Of a DNA stretch of 64,000 nucleotides, positions 1 to 9,415 are shown piece after piece (the first letter of the stretch is position 1; every line of letters begins with the position of its first letter). Where the stretch lies: assembly GCF_007860075.1 (NCBI RefSeq), contig NZ_SJPP01000002.1:186001-250000 (forward strand), read 5' to 3'. The DNA comes from Symmachiella macrocystis. Lineage in GTDB: Bacteria > Planctomycetota > Planctomycetia > Planctomycetales > Planctomycetaceae. The translations under genes were made by a program, and so were the position numbers. The notes under the pieces are model-generated. The model was not told the origin of the DNA, did not search any database, and saw nothing but the letters and a program-made list of their open reading frames with translations.

Positions 1-393
1 TTGCACGGAATTAAAGATGGGTGCGACCACCGGGTAGCTGATGGCACTGTAGCCGTAATACCCCCCATAGGTCCCACCGTACAGGCCATACCCACCGAGA
101 TATCCATAGCTGTTGGAATACCCATATCCGCCATAGAAACCGGGGCCGCCGTAGAAACCCCGGCCGCCATAACCGCCTCGGTGGCGATGATGATGGTGCC
201 GCCCCGATGTATTGGAGCCACCGGTCCATGCACGGCCGTAGCGGCGGGCGTATTGATAGTGTGCCTGCGTGGGGCCATATAACCCGCCCGATGCCCCATA
301 GACTTTGGGGTAGGTTTTGCCGGGCTGTGCTTGTGCCGTGGCTGGAGTCCACGCGCACACAGCTAGCGCTGCGCCGGCGATGAAAAACTTCAT
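1..393 (-). CDS. Gly/Tyr-rich secreted protein, 3' end cut by window edge
   Basis: The ATG at 393-391 opens a frame that is still open at base 1, so about 131 N-terminal codons are visible and the C-terminus lies outside the window. The first ~22 residues (MKFFIAGAALAVCAWTPATA) form a signal peptide ending in an AxA-type site. The mature part has a His/Arg-rich stretch (RHHHHRHR near residue 69) followed by a low-complexity run of Gly-Gly-Tyr/Phe repeats such as GGYGG and FYGG. Planctomycetes commonly carry such short exported Gly/Tyr-rich proteins of unknown role. Surface or envelope localisation is an inference, and no enzymatic motif is visible. Confidence 0.65.
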   Translation of the reverse strand, partial: MKFFIAGAALAVCAWTPATAQAQPGKTYPKVYGASGGLYGPTQAHYQYARRYGRAWTGGSNTSGRHHHHRHRGGYGGRGFYGGPGFYGGYGYSNSYGYLGGYGLYGGTYGGYYGYSAISYPVVAPIFNSVQ

Positions 394-648
394 CCGTATC
401 GCTCCTTGTTCGATCCGCGCTCGCTGGCTCCCCGAGTTGGTCACGCAACGGTATTATGCGATACTGCTCTGCGCATCGTCAAGATGGGCAGGGCCGGAAG
501 TGAACCGGAACGCCAAATCCCACACAAAGGCCGGCGGCATTTCAGCATGCCCCCGTAGTATGTTTGTGTTGATCGCTTGGCCATCAAAACGCGGCTGACA
601 CAGTGTGTGACTGAAGAATTCAAATGAATAACAAGAAAGCCTCGATAC

Positions 649-1503
649 ATGCCTGAACCACAGAGTTTCAAACAGGAAATCACCGCTGTATTCGGCCAAC
701 CGGTTGCAGAAAATCCCACGCAGGTCATGATCGAAGCCGCCTTTGCCGATGCGGGACTGGCTTGGCGATATTTGACGCTGGAAGTTGCGCCCAGCGATCT
801 CGCTGCAGCCGTCGCCGGAGCAAAGGCGATGGGGTTTCGCGGATTCAATCTTACGATTCCGCACAAAGTCGAGGTCATTCAACACCTGGACCGGCTGAGC
901 GAGGCGGCCGAAAAGATGGGGGCAGTCAACTGTGTGATTCGCGACGGCGACGAGTTGATCGGTGAAAACACAGACGGCAAGGGGTTTGTGGAGTCGCTCC
1001 GCGAGGTCTCGGACCCCCAAGGGCAAAACGTCGTAATCCTGGGCGCCGGGGGAGCGGCGCGGGCCATTGCCGTCGAAATGGCGCTGGCTGGAGCTGCCAA
1101 ATTCACAATCGTCAATCGCTCGGCGGAACGCGGTGAACAATTGACCGCGCTGATCAAAGCCAAAACCGGCGCCGCCGTTGAGTTCGTGCACTGGACCGAC
1201 GATTACGATATTCCCACCGGCACGCACGTAGTGATCAACGCAACTTCAATCGGCCTGTTTCCGGACGTCGACGCCCGTATTCCGCTAAACACCGGCAGCC
1301 TCACAGCTGACATGGTCGTCGCCGACGTGATCCCCAATCCCCCGGCCACGCGATTGGTACAGGAAGCCACAGCGGCGGGATGCACCGTGTTGGATGGTCT
1401 GGGCATGCTCGTCAACCAGGGCGTGATTGGCTTTCGGCTGTGGACAGGCATCGAACCCAATCCAGCGGTGATGCGGACGGCGCTGGAAGAGGTGTTTGGA
1501 TAG
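649..1503 (+). CDS. aroE: Shikimate dehydrogenase (AroE-like) with altered shikimate-binding motif
   Basis: This is a 284-residue protein of normal AroE length. The family reduces 3-dehydroshikimate to shikimate with NADPH in the chorismate pathway. The catalytic Lys is in NLTIPHK (Lys73), the paired Asp in ENTDGKG (Asp109), the Rossmann loop is GAGGAAR (132-138), and the C-terminal substrate Gln is in GMLVNQG (Gln257). The odd point is the N-terminal motif that normally reads HSxSP and binds the shikimate carboxylate. Here residues 21-25 read ENPTQ after VFGQPVA, so the first Ser is Asn and the second is Thr. It could be a bona fide AroE with relaxed binding or an AroE-like enzyme for another substrate. 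It stands alone, between a secreted protein and a convergent kinase gene. Confidence 0.85.
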   Translation: MPEPQSFKQEITAVFGQPVAENPTQVMIEAAFADAGLAWRYLTLEVAPSDLAAAVAGAKAMGFRGFNLTIPHKVEVIQHLDRLSEAAEKMGAVNCVIRDGDELIGENTDGKGFVESLREVSDPQGQNVVILGAGGAARAIAVEMALAGAAKFTIVNRSAERGEQLTALIKAKTGAAVEFVHWTDDYDIPTGTHVVINATSIGLFPDVDARIPLNTGSLTADMVVADVIPNPPATRLVQEATAAGCTVLDGLGMLVNQGVIGFRLWTGIEPNPAVMRTALEEVFG

Positions 1504-1584
1504 CATCCGGCAGGTCGACTGGACGACTCCAGTGTCGAGCTATCTACGCTTTGATCGATTCCGTCTGCAGCAATGCCTAACGAT

Positions 1585-3549
1585 TCAATCCGAGCTCGAT
1601 GCCGTGTCAACATTTTGGTTGTCGCCGGTTGGCCGTGTCTGCCGCAATGCTTCGATCTCTTGCTGCAGTTCGCGAATCGTCAACCAATCCCGCAAACGAT
1701 CCACGAGGTCGGCGGGGGTTTGGAAGCGGTCGACCGGTTTTTTGGCGAGCCCTTTTTCGATGATGGCCGTCAACCGTTCGTCGACTCCGGAAATGGGCGA
1801 AACCGGGTCTTGCGCGTGCATCATCATAATTTTGACAGGATTTTCGGCGTCAAACGGCGGATGGCCCGCCAACAGGTTGTAGAGTGTGCAGACCAGTCCA
1901 TAGATGTCGCTACGGACATCGGCGGAATGCCCGTCGGCTGCCTGTTCGGGCGCCATGTACCGCGTCGTGCCCAATTGAACACCCGCTTGCGTCATTTGTG
2001 CTGTCTGGTTTTCGCCCCATTCCGTTTCCGAATCGGGATCGTCATCGAGTCGCGCCAAACCGAGATCGAGCAGTTTGGCGGTGCCGTCGGCGGATAGTAA
2101 AATATTCGACGGCTTAATGTCACGGTGGGTCACGCCGTTTCGATAAGCGAACTGTAATGCCTCGCCGATTTGCACACAGATCGAGACCGCGAATTCCGGA
2201 GATTGCGCGCCGGACTGTTGCAAAAACTGTTTGAGATTCAGCCCCGGCACATACTCCATGACGATATAATTGCCCGAGACCGCCACGTCATACGCACGCA
2301 CAATGTTTGGGTGTTGGATCTTATCGTTGATCATCGCTTCACGGCGAAAGCGGATCAACATCCGTGGCTTTTTGAAGGCGCGGGCCTTGGGAAATTTGAT
2401 CGCCACGTCGCACGCCATTTGCGGATCGTAGGCGCGATACACCGTTCCCATACTGCCGTGCCCCAACCGCTCCAACAGTCGATAACGCTCAGCCACGATG
2501 AGGTACTGCGCTTTGTCGGCCGAGATTTGCTCCACTTGCCAAGCGGTTAACATTCCCCGCTCGACAAGTAGCTTCGCCTTCTCCGCACAACTCAACTCCA
2601 CTTCCGAGGCGGCTTCGGTGACGATGTTGATTTGCTCGCGCGACAACAATCCCGATTTCACAACGGAATCCACAAAATTGCCCGGAAGAACCGTCGGTAC
2701 CACCTCGAAGTCTGTGGAGGAACCATTTTGCCCGCCCGGGGGATCCTCAATGGATTCTCGGATGAATGTCTCGCCCATAGGGAATTCCGTAGACGATCGG
2801 AATTCCTCGTTATCGCTGGGCAGGTCCATGTCCGAAGTTGGATCGGAATCATATTTGACCCGCATACCAAATTGGCCGACGCGCAAGACTTGGCCCGCCC
2901 CCAAACATGCGAAATCGACGGGCCGACCGTCGACATGGGTTCCTCCGCGACCCAGAAAGTCAATCACCCACAGCCCGCCCTGCGTGACCAACAATCCACA
3001 ATGCACGTTCGATATGGTTTCATCTTCCAAACGGATCTTGCATCCGGTTCCACTGCCGACCAATGTGAGCATGCGGTTGATCGTCCAGGTCCGGCCGATC
3101 GTCGAGCGGTTCAGGAATTCCAACTGGACCGGTCCCACGGAGCACATCTTGTCATCAATAGCATCCAGTGGATTAAAATTATTCGGAAACGGCGAATCGT
3201 CGCCCACATCGGGCTTCGCCAAGCGGATTTGGTACGGCCCAATCTGCGGTCCGTCGGAAACGGATAACCAACCGCCGCGTCGCCGTTTGTCTCCCCACAT
3301 GGTACCGGACCGGCTATTGAGGTCGACACAAAAAATGCGGCCCCCGACATTTTGCAAATAGGCATGACGAAAGCTGACATCGGAGTGCTTCAACCGGATC
3401 TGACAGCGTTCTGATCGGCCGATCAGCGCAAACGCATTGCCCATCTCACACAGAACCGGGTCAGTTGATCCGGCTTCGGTGATGGCCAATTGCAGCGGTA
3501 CCGTCGAAAGTACTGACTGCTTAAGTAGTTGGGCACGGTTGTCGTTCAT
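1585..3549 (-). CDS. Ser/Thr protein kinase with two FHA domains
   Basis: I chose the ATG at 3549 (MNDNRAQ) over a GTG at 3678 because the extra residues are unconserved in character and a GGGG run lies just upstream of the ATG, giving 654 residues. Two FHA-type phosphothreonine-binding domains come first (about 20-115 with GRSERCQIRL, and 150-245 with the RTWTINRMLTLVGSGTGC region). A helical linker with a TAWQVEQ motif typical of planctomycete kinases follows, then a Hanks-type kinase domain. The kinase has a Gly-rich loop LGHGSMG, VAIK Lys, HRDIKPSN catalytic loop, DLG in place of DFG, and MAPEQ. There is no transmembrane segment, so it is probably cytoplasmic. The C-terminus is a short Gln/Glu-rich tail. 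Targets are unknown. Confidence 0.9.
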   Translation of the reverse strand: MNDNRAQLLKQSVLSTVPLQLAITEAGSTDPVLCEMGNAFALIGRSERCQIRLKHSDVSFRHAYLQNVGGRIFCVDLNSRSGTMWGDKRRRGGWLSVSDGPQIGPYQIRLAKPDVGDDSPFPNNFNPLDAIDDKMCSVGPVQLEFLNRSTIGRTWTINRMLTLVGSGTGCKIRLEDETISNVHCGLLVTQGGLWVIDFLGRGGTHVDGRPVDFACLGAGQVLRVGQFGMRVKYDSDPTSDMDLPSDNEEFRSSTEFPMGETFIRESIEDPPGGQNGSSTDFEVVPTVLPGNFVDSVVKSGLLSREQINIVTEAASEVELSCAEKAKLLVERGMLTAWQVEQISADKAQYLIVAERYRLLERLGHGSMGTVYRAYDPQMACDVAIKFPKARAFKKPRMLIRFRREAMINDKIQHPNIVRAYDVAVSGNYIVMEYVPGLNLKQFLQQSGAQSPEFAVSICVQIGEALQFAYRNGVTHRDIKPSNILLSADGTAKLLDLGLARLDDDPDSETEWGENQTAQMTQAGVQLGTTRYMAPEQAADGHSADVRSDIYGLVCTLYNLLAGHPPFDAENPVKIMMMHAQDPVSPISGVDERLTAIIEKGLAKKPVDRFQTPADLVDRLRDWLTIRELQQEIEALRQTRPTGDNQNVDTASSSD

Positions 3550-4074
3550 GACCCCAGAAGATAAATCGAAGAAGGGAATTCGAATTGATCGGCACGGGCA
3601 TGCGTCGTCGTCAGGAACGACTGGTAGGAATCTATATTGAAGGCGACCAACAAACAGCTGTCGCAAGTCCTGACCCACGACTCGGCGCTGTTCCGCAGCA
3701 GATTCCAGTCCCCTGACAGACTCAAATCCGCGCTCAAAATGGTCGAAAACTGGTGGCCTAACAGTCCCTTATCAGTTTGACGGTCTGATTGACCCAAAGT
3801 CAATGAGATCTAGCAGTTAACTTCGCAGAACCAGGGTTAACCAGAAGACACTGAGCCAGCAAGCCGCTTATCTTCACAATCCACCAACGTTCCGTCTAGA
3901 AAACGCCTCTAAACACTAGGGTATCATCCTATGAATTCCGTCCCCATCAAGTTGCCCAGGACATCTGACAACCAAAAGGATGAAATGACGGCCCCCTCTG
4001 GAGTGAAGCTCATCGACGATCTCGCACTACGATCGGAGGCTCATCACTCTGGGAATTGCCGCTGCGAATTTTGA
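3550..4074. other. Gene-poor intergenic region (525 bp)
   Basis: This lies between the kinase start and the 3' end of hpnD, both on the minus strand, so it should hold the kinase promoter and the hpnD terminator. I see no convincing hairpin with a T-run and no consensus promoter. Short open frames here lack ribosome binding sites. Confidence 0.4.
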
Positions 4075-4989
4075 CTATCGCTGCGTCAGGCGTCGCCATT
4101 GATGCCGCAGGACAGCCGAACCGGCGATGGCCAGTTTGCGTGATGTGCTGACCCGCGCTCGCCGGCTGAAGATGTCGTAGTCACGATGCTCGATTTCATC
4201 CAACAGGCCCCCATAAATCCGCAACATCGCATCCAAAATCGGTTGGCCGACCGGTTCGAGGTAATCATACAATCGGCGACCGGCGGTGTAATACTCCCGC
4301 GCGCGGGAAACTTGAAATTGCATCAACGCGCGGAATCGTTCATCACGCCGTTGCTGTTGGATGTCCGCTAGAGAATAGTCGAACTGCTCCAGATCTTCTT
4401 GCGGCAAATAGACACGGTCCATTTGCGCATCTTCCTTGATGTCCCGTACAATGTTTGTCAATTGCAGCGCCAGTCCGCACTCGATCGCCGCTGCGGGTGC
4501 GCGGTCGTCATGGAATCCCCAAATGTGGATACAACACAACCCGACCACGCCGGCAACGTGATAACAATAGTGGGAGAGTTCTTCAAAGGTGGCAAATTCC
4601 ACAGTGCCCAGATCCATTTCCACACCGTCAATCGCAGCGAACAAGTACTCGCGCGGGATCTGAAAACGTTCGACGGCATCGTACAATGCGGGCAAGGAGA
4701 GATGTGTCGCCGGTCCCCCCTCTAAGGCGACAATCACCGCATCGCGCCATTCTTGCAATGCGATTTTCCGTTGGGAGAGCGAGACCGTTGTGTCATCACC
4801 AATGTCGTCGCAAATCCGCATGAAGGCATAAAGAGCGCACATCGCCTGATAGTGCGCAGTGGGAAGCGTGAGGAAGGAGACGTAGAAATTCTTTGCCGCC
4901 CGTTTGGCGAGCGTGCGGCAATAGGCGTGCGACTCCGCCAAGGAGGCGCTTGGAGCATCGCTTGTCAGTTTGTCGATGGACGCTTGCAT
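4075..4989 (-). CDS. hpnD: Presqualene diphosphate synthase HpnD
   Basis: This 304-residue member of the trans-isoprenyl diphosphate (squalene/phytoene) synthase family has the first Asp-rich motif in YAFMRICDDIGDD and the second in LTNIVRDIKED, both needed to bind Mg-diphosphate. It lies 57 nt downstream of hpnC on the same strand, the usual pairing. In the bacterial HpnCDE route, HpnD condenses two farnesyl diphosphates to presqualene diphosphate, HpnC makes hydroxysqualene, and HpnE reduces it to squalene for hopanoids. No hpnE or squalene-hopene cyclase is in the window. Assignment as HpnD rather than a phytoene synthase rests on the hpnC neighbour. Confidence 0.88.
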   Translation of the reverse strand: MQASIDKLTSDAPSASLAESHAYCRTLAKRAAKNFYVSFLTLPTAHYQAMCALYAFMRICDDIGDDTTVSLSQRKIALQEWRDAVIVALEGGPATHLSLPALYDAVERFQIPREYLFAAIDGVEMDLGTVEFATFEELSHYCYHVAGVVGLCCIHIWGFHDDRAPAAAIECGLALQLTNIVRDIKEDAQMDRVYLPQEDLEQFDYSLADIQQQRRDERFRALMQFQVSRAREYYTAGRRLYDYLEPVGQPILDAMLRIYGGLLDEIEHRDYDIFSRRARVSTSRKLAIAGSAVLRHQWRRLTQR

Positions 4990-5046
4990 GAAAGTGAAGG
5001 CCTATAACATTGCCGCCGATTGAGACATGGGGTCTCGATTTTGACC

Positions 5047-5979
5047 TTAGCGGCCCAGTCTCGCAACCCGTCTCCCAAATGCCCGCCACACACATCCGGC
5101 CAACAGACTAATAAACTCATGTTTGCGAACTTTCGGTCGAGTTTCCCAAACTCTGTAATCAATCCGTTCTACGTGATCCAAAATCTTTAACCCGCCACGA
5201 ATGAACAATTCGATATCCATTTGCAGTCGGCCGGGCAGGGCGGGGACCAGTGGTAAACCCGCGGTTAAAAAATCGCGCGCGCGATCGACCTCAAACGCCA
5301 TCAGCTTCAAAAACGCTGGATTCGTCACACGGTTTCGCAAATCATCACGGCTATATCCGAATCGGTCACAATCTTCAATCGGTAAATAAACGCGATTGAT
5401 ATCGAGATCGCGAGCAACATCCTGCCAGAAATTGGCCAATTGCAAGCCGGTACAAACCGAGTCGGACCAGGCCACGTTTTGCTCGTTGTAGCTACGACAT
5501 AGGTATAACACCAGTCGCCCCACCGGATCGGCGCTGCGGCGGCAATAGTCGCGGAGGTCCTCGAAGGTCGCATATTCGTGCACCTTTTGGTCCTGCCGAA
5601 AGGCAGACAGCAAGTTTTCAAACGGCTCGGCTGGGATATCAAACTGCTCAATTGTCTCAGCCAGAGCGACAAAAACCGGGTGCGTTGCACTCCCGGCATA
5701 GCAATTTTGCAGCTCCCCCAGCCACCAATCGAGCAGTTCCAGCGACCGTGCGGTCTCGTCGATTTCGTCCGCTAGGTCATCCGACCAGCGGCAATACGCA
5801 TAGACATTGTAAAAATGCTGGTGCAATTCACGGGGCAGTAGCCAACTGACGACCGGAAAGTTTTCGTAGTGCGTGGTCGCCAAATCTCGACAATATTTCT
5901 GCCCGGCTTTGAGCGAAACCATGCCGTGTGCTGAGCCACCGGGGCCCCAAATCGCTAAATCGGCCGCAAAATCTGCCAA
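5047..5979 (-). CDS. hpnC: Hydroxysqualene synthase HpnC
   Basis: This 310-residue squalene/phytoene-synthase family protein is first in a two-gene operon with hpnD. The Asp-rich motifs are YAYCRWSDDLADE and LANFWQDVARDLDINRVYLP. In the HpnCDE pathway this enzyme converts presqualene diphosphate to hydroxysqualene. The ATG at 5979 is 144 bp from the divergent der start, so both promoters must lie in that interval. The downstream gene hpnD shares the fold but is clearly a different paralogue, which fits an old duplication rather than a recent one. Confidence 0.88.
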   Translation of the reverse strand: MADFAADLAIWGPGGSAHGMVSLKAGQKYCRDLATTHYENFPVVSWLLPRELHQHFYNVYAYCRWSDDLADEIDETARSLELLDWWLGELQNCYAGSATHPVFVALAETIEQFDIPAEPFENLLSAFRQDQKVHEYATFEDLRDYCRRSADPVGRLVLYLCRSYNEQNVAWSDSVCTGLQLANFWQDVARDLDINRVYLPIEDCDRFGYSRDDLRNRVTNPAFLKLMAFEVDRARDFLTAGLPLVPALPGRLQMDIELFIRGGLKILDHVERIDYRVWETRPKVRKHEFISLLAGCVWRAFGRRVARLGR

Positions 5980-6122
5980 TGTTTGTTGTCCTACTAGGAT
6001 TTATGGGATTCCATGGGTTCAAGGCGCAGGTTGGGGAACCAGTGGATTATGTACGCCTGTGCCCCTACAATACTCCGTTTGACTGAAAACATCACCAAAG
6101 AGGAAGTGAAAGTTACGCGACG

Positions 6123-7514
6123 ATGGGTGTTCCGAAAGTGGCCATTGTGGGCCGGCCCAATGTGGGAAAGAGTTCGCTGTTGAATTGGTTGGCCGGAAAA
6201 CGGATCTCGGTTGTGGATCCGATGTCGGGAGTCACCCGCGATCGCGTTACGTACTTGATGCACGAAGGGGACCGTTATTTCGAATTAGTCGATACTGGTG
6301 GAATCGGGATCGTCGACTTAGATGACCTCTCGGCTGATATCGACCACCAGATCCAGGTCGGGATTGAAGAAGCAGCGGTGATTCTGTTTGTTGTCGACGG
6401 AAAAACGGGTGTCACAAAGCTCGACATCGACGTTGCCGAGCGACTCCGCAAACTGGAAAAGCCGATGTTGATGGTGATCAACAAATGCGATTCTCCGAAA
6501 CTGGATGACGACATCGCAGAATATTACCGCCTGACCAATGCGCCGGTCGTCTGCACGAGCGTTAAAAGTGGACGGAATCTCGACGGCTTGTTAGCCAAAG
6601 TGTTGGAGATGCTGCCGTCGGAAGACGACGTCGAACAAGATGAAGGCGCCCTGTTGTCGGCAACGCCGGAATTGAAGTTGGCGATCGTTGGGCGTCGTAA
6701 TGTGGGCAAAAGCACTTTCATTAACGTCTTGGCCGAAACGGACCGGATGATCGTTAGCGAAGTCGCCGGGACAACGCGTGACAGCGTGGATATTCATTTT
6801 CAATTGGACGAAAAGTCCTTCATTGCCATCGACACCCCCGGAGTTCGCAAGAAGAAGAGTCTTGCCGGGAGTGTGGAATGGTACGGCTTGACCCGTGCCA
6901 AACGGAGTGTCCGCCGCGCGAATGTGGTCTTGATGTTTTTCAATGCCATCGACACGATTTCCCGCGTCGACAAACAGCTTGTGGACGAAATCGCCACGCA
7001 CCACAAACCGTGCATTTTTGTCGTCAACAAATGGGACTTGGCCGGTGATATGACCACTGAAAAGTGGACGGAGTACCTATTTCACCAGTTTGCCTCGATG
7101 CGTCACGTGCCTATTGCGTTCATCACCGCCGAGCAGCAGCGCAACGTGAAAAAGCTGATCAACTTGGCCCAGACGATTCACAAACAAGCTTGCATCCGCG
7201 TCTCGACATCGAAAGTCAACACGGTCGTCCGCGCAGCGATCGAAAACAACCCGCCGCCGCACCGTAAGAACCGGCGACCGAAAATCTTCTACGGCACGCA
7301 AGTCTCGACCGAACCACCGACAATCGTGCTGAAGTGTAACGATCCCAAACTGTTCGACCCGAGTTGGAAGCGGTACTTGCTGGGCGTACTTCGCGAGCAA
7401 CTTCCCTTCCAAGAAGTCCCCATCCGGCTCTATATGCGTTCGCGCCTCAAACGTGAGGAAGGGATGGATACCAGTCTGGAGGACCAGGCGGAATCGGTCG
7501 ATGTGTCGGAATAG
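6123..7514 (+). CDS. der: Ribosome-assembly GTPase Der (EngA)
   Basis: This 463-residue protein carries two tandem GTPase domains and a C-terminal KH-like domain, the arrangement unique to Der. The first P-loop is GRPNVGKSS (residues 10-18) with VINKCD as its G4. The second is GRRNVGKST with VVNKWD. The C-terminal domain includes PPHRKNRRPKIFYGTQ, typical of Der. Der is essential for 50S ribosomal subunit maturation. Length and motifs are normal. It is transcribed divergently from hpnC. Confidence 0.97.
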   Translation: MGVPKVAIVGRPNVGKSSLLNWLAGKRISVVDPMSGVTRDRVTYLMHEGDRYFELVDTGGIGIVDLDDLSADIDHQIQVGIEEAAVILFVVDGKTGVTKLDIDVAERLRKLEKPMLMVINKCDSPKLDDDIAEYYRLTNAPVVCTSVKSGRNLDGLLAKVLEMLPSEDDVEQDEGALLSATPELKLAIVGRRNVGKSTFINVLAETDRMIVSEVAGTTRDSVDIHFQLDEKSFIAIDTPGVRKKKSLAGSVEWYGLTRAKRSVRRANVVLMFFNAIDTISRVDKQLVDEIATHHKPCIFVVNKWDLAGDMTTEKWTEYLFHQFASMRHVPIAFITAEQQRNVKKLINLAQTIHKQACIRVSTSKVNTVVRAAIENNPPPHRKNRRPKIFYGTQVSTEPPTIVLKCNDPKLFDPSWKRYLLGVLREQLPFQEVPIRLYMRSRLKREEGMDTSLEDQAESVDVSE

Positions 7515-7713
7515 CCAACCGGGACCGTTTGCTCGTTGAATCGGCAAGCAATGATTCCTGTCATTGCTCGGGCCGCACATTGAGAGCATTTCGAGCGTTT
7601 GTTAAAATAGAATTCAGACGAAAACACACAGCATTGCGATACGACGGACAATCAATACGTCACAGCATCGTAATTCCCTATGACATTACTCTTAAAAGAC
7701 CTCGGTTCTTCTG

Positions 7714-8451
7714 ATGAATACGTCCCCTGCAAACCATCCAGCGACCGTGAGTGCTTCGCTGGAGGTGCATCTATTGGGGACCGTCGATTTTGATGCGGCG
7801 TTGTTTCTGCAAGAACGGATGGTCTATGAGTTGAGCGGCCGGGAGGATGCCCAGGGGGCCTTGTTGATTTGCGAACACCCGCCGCTGATCACCGTGGGGC
7901 GCGAAGGCAGCCGGGCACACCTGGATTGCACAGATGAAGAACTTCGGGCGCGGATGCTCGACATCCGTTGGTTGAATCGCGGCGGCGGTTGTCTGGTGCA
8001 CATACCGGGACAATTGGCGATTTATCCCATTTTGCCTTTAGCGCGTCTGGGCTTGGGATTAACGGCCTACCGCCGCACCTTAGAAAACGCCGTGATCGAC
8101 GCCTGCCGCGAACAGCGCGTCGTGGCACAGCGCGATGCCGACCAACCCGGCGTATTTTGCCGGACCGGGCAACTTGCCCACGTCGGTTTAGCGGTCAAAT
8201 CATGGTTCAGCTACCATGGATTATTTTTGAATGTCTCCCCCATCCTGTCGTGGTCGAAACTCGTTCAAGCCGGCGACAATGCGCCGCCGATCACCTCTTT
8301 ACAACGTGAACGAAATGCTCCCATTTCCGTCGGCAGCGTGCGAGAAAGCCTGATTCGGCATTTGTCGGCCCGTTGGGGATATGAACAGCATCACGTTTAC
8401 ACCGGACACCACCTGCTGCGGCGGACTAGGAAAGCCAATGTCTACGCTTGA
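7714..8451 (+). CDS. lipB: LipB-like octanoyltransferase fold lacking the Cys/Lys dyad
   Basis: This 245-residue protein of the LipB/LplA fold directly precedes and overlaps lipA by 14 bp, which supports a role in lipoate synthesis. LipB normally transfers octanoyl from acyl carrier protein to lipoyl domains through a Cys/Lys dyad. The fold signatures are present: RGGG, HIPGQ (usual YHGPGQ) and SYHGLFLNV. However, the PCG motif that carries the nucleophilic Cys reads QAG (Ala186), and the Lys of the usual KIAxxG segment is Gln153. Either the enzyme works by another mechanism, like the Cys-free LplA ligases, or it is a pseudoenzyme. The symbol is given for the family and neighbourhood, not for proven activity. 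Confidence 0.75.
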   Translation: MNTSPANHPATVSASLEVHLLGTVDFDAALFLQERMVYELSGREDAQGALLICEHPPLITVGREGSRAHLDCTDEELRARMLDIRWLNRGGGCLVHIPGQLAIYPILPLARLGLGLTAYRRTLENAVIDACREQRVVAQRDADQPGVFCRTGQLAHVGLAVKSWFSYHGLFLNVSPILSWSKLVQAGDNAPPITSLQRERNAPISVGSVRESLIRHLSARWGYEQHHVYTGHHLLRRTRKANVYA

Positions 8452-9376
8452 AATACTCAACGACGTCCCTCAACCCAAACCGCGCCGCCGTCTGCCTTCT
8501 TGGCTCAAACGGCCGATGCCGCAGCCGGAAATGTTGTTCACGTCGAATCTGATTGACGAATTTCAATTGGAGACCGTCTGCGAAAGCGCCAAATGCCCCA
8601 ACCGCACCGAATGTTGGGCACAGAAAACGGCCACCTTTATGATTTTAGGAAACGTCTGCACCCGTCCGTGTGGATTTTGTTCCGTCCCCAAAGGCAAAAC
8701 CGAAGCGCTGCAGGCCGATGAACCACACCGCGTAGCCGAAGCAGCGGCCCGGTTGGGGCTGAAACATGTGGTTATCACTTCAGTCACCCGCGACGATTTG
8801 CCCGATGGCGGAGCGGAGCATTTCTTTGAATGCATCCATGCGGTCCGCAACCGCACCGGGGCCGCGGTCGAGGTCTTAACCCCCGACTTTCGCGGTAACC
8901 GCACCTCGATTTCGCGAGTCATTGAAGCAGCGCCCGATGTGTTCAACCACAATACCGAAACGGTTCCCCGCCTCTACGACCGCGTCCGTCGCAACGCCGT
9001 CTATCGCGGCACGCTGGATCTGCTCAAGCAGGTCAAAGACGAAGCGCCCACGATGCAGACCAAAAGTGGATTGATGCTGGGACTGGGCGAGACCACTGAG
9101 GAATTGCTGGACGTGTTCGCCGACTTGCGCTCGGTCGACTGCGATATGCTCACCCTGGGACAATACCTGCAACCCACACGGGACCACCTGCCGGTCGAGC
9201 GTTACGTTCCGCCCGAAGAATTCGATGAACTCGGAGAGATGGCACGCGGCATGGGCTTCAAAATGGTCGCCAGCGGCCCCTTCGTCCGCTCCAGCTACCA
9301 CGCCGGAGAAATGGCCGACGGCGCAGCCGCTGCGGTATCCACCGCTTTGCCCGTGCTACCGCACGAATCGACGTAG
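8438..9376 (+). CDS. lipA: Lipoyl synthase LipA
   Basis: This 312-residue radical-SAM enzyme inserts two sulfurs into octanoyl-protein to make lipoyl cofactors. The auxiliary cluster motif is Cys48, Cys53, Cys59 (CESAKCPNRTEC) and the radical-SAM motif is Cys74, Cys78, Cys81 (CTRPCGFC). The C-terminal RSSY Ser that ligates the auxiliary cluster is present in GPFVRSSYHAGE. I chose the ATG at 8438 because AGGAAAG lies just upstream. It starts inside the end of the lipB-like gene, so the two are translationally coupled. Confidence 0.95.
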   Translation: MSTLEILNDVPQPKPRRRLPSWLKRPMPQPEMLFTSNLIDEFQLETVCESAKCPNRTECWAQKTATFMILGNVCTRPCGFCSVPKGKTEALQADEPHRVAEAAARLGLKHVVITSVTRDDLPDGGAEHFFECIHAVRNRTGAAVEVLTPDFRGNRTSISRVIEAAPDVFNHNTETVPRLYDRVRRNAVYRGTLDLLKQVKDEAPTMQTKSGLMLGLGETTEELLDVFADLRSVDCDMLTLGQYLQPTRDHLPVERYVPPEEFDELGEMARGMGFKMVASGPFVRSSYHAGEMADGAAAAVSTALPVLPHEST

Positions 9377-9415
9377 TCCGCTCCCGTTGGTCGCTGCGAT
9401 TTGCCATTACGGTAT

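Noticed and set aside
3546-3803. Minus-strand frame upstream of the FHA kinase
   Set aside because: It overlaps the kinase start, lacks a ribosome binding site and shows no family pattern.
7714-8451. Frameshift or sequencing error as the cause of the missing LipB residues
   Set aside because: The frame is intact through both sites and flanking conserved motifs are in register, so substitutions rather than indels explain the change.
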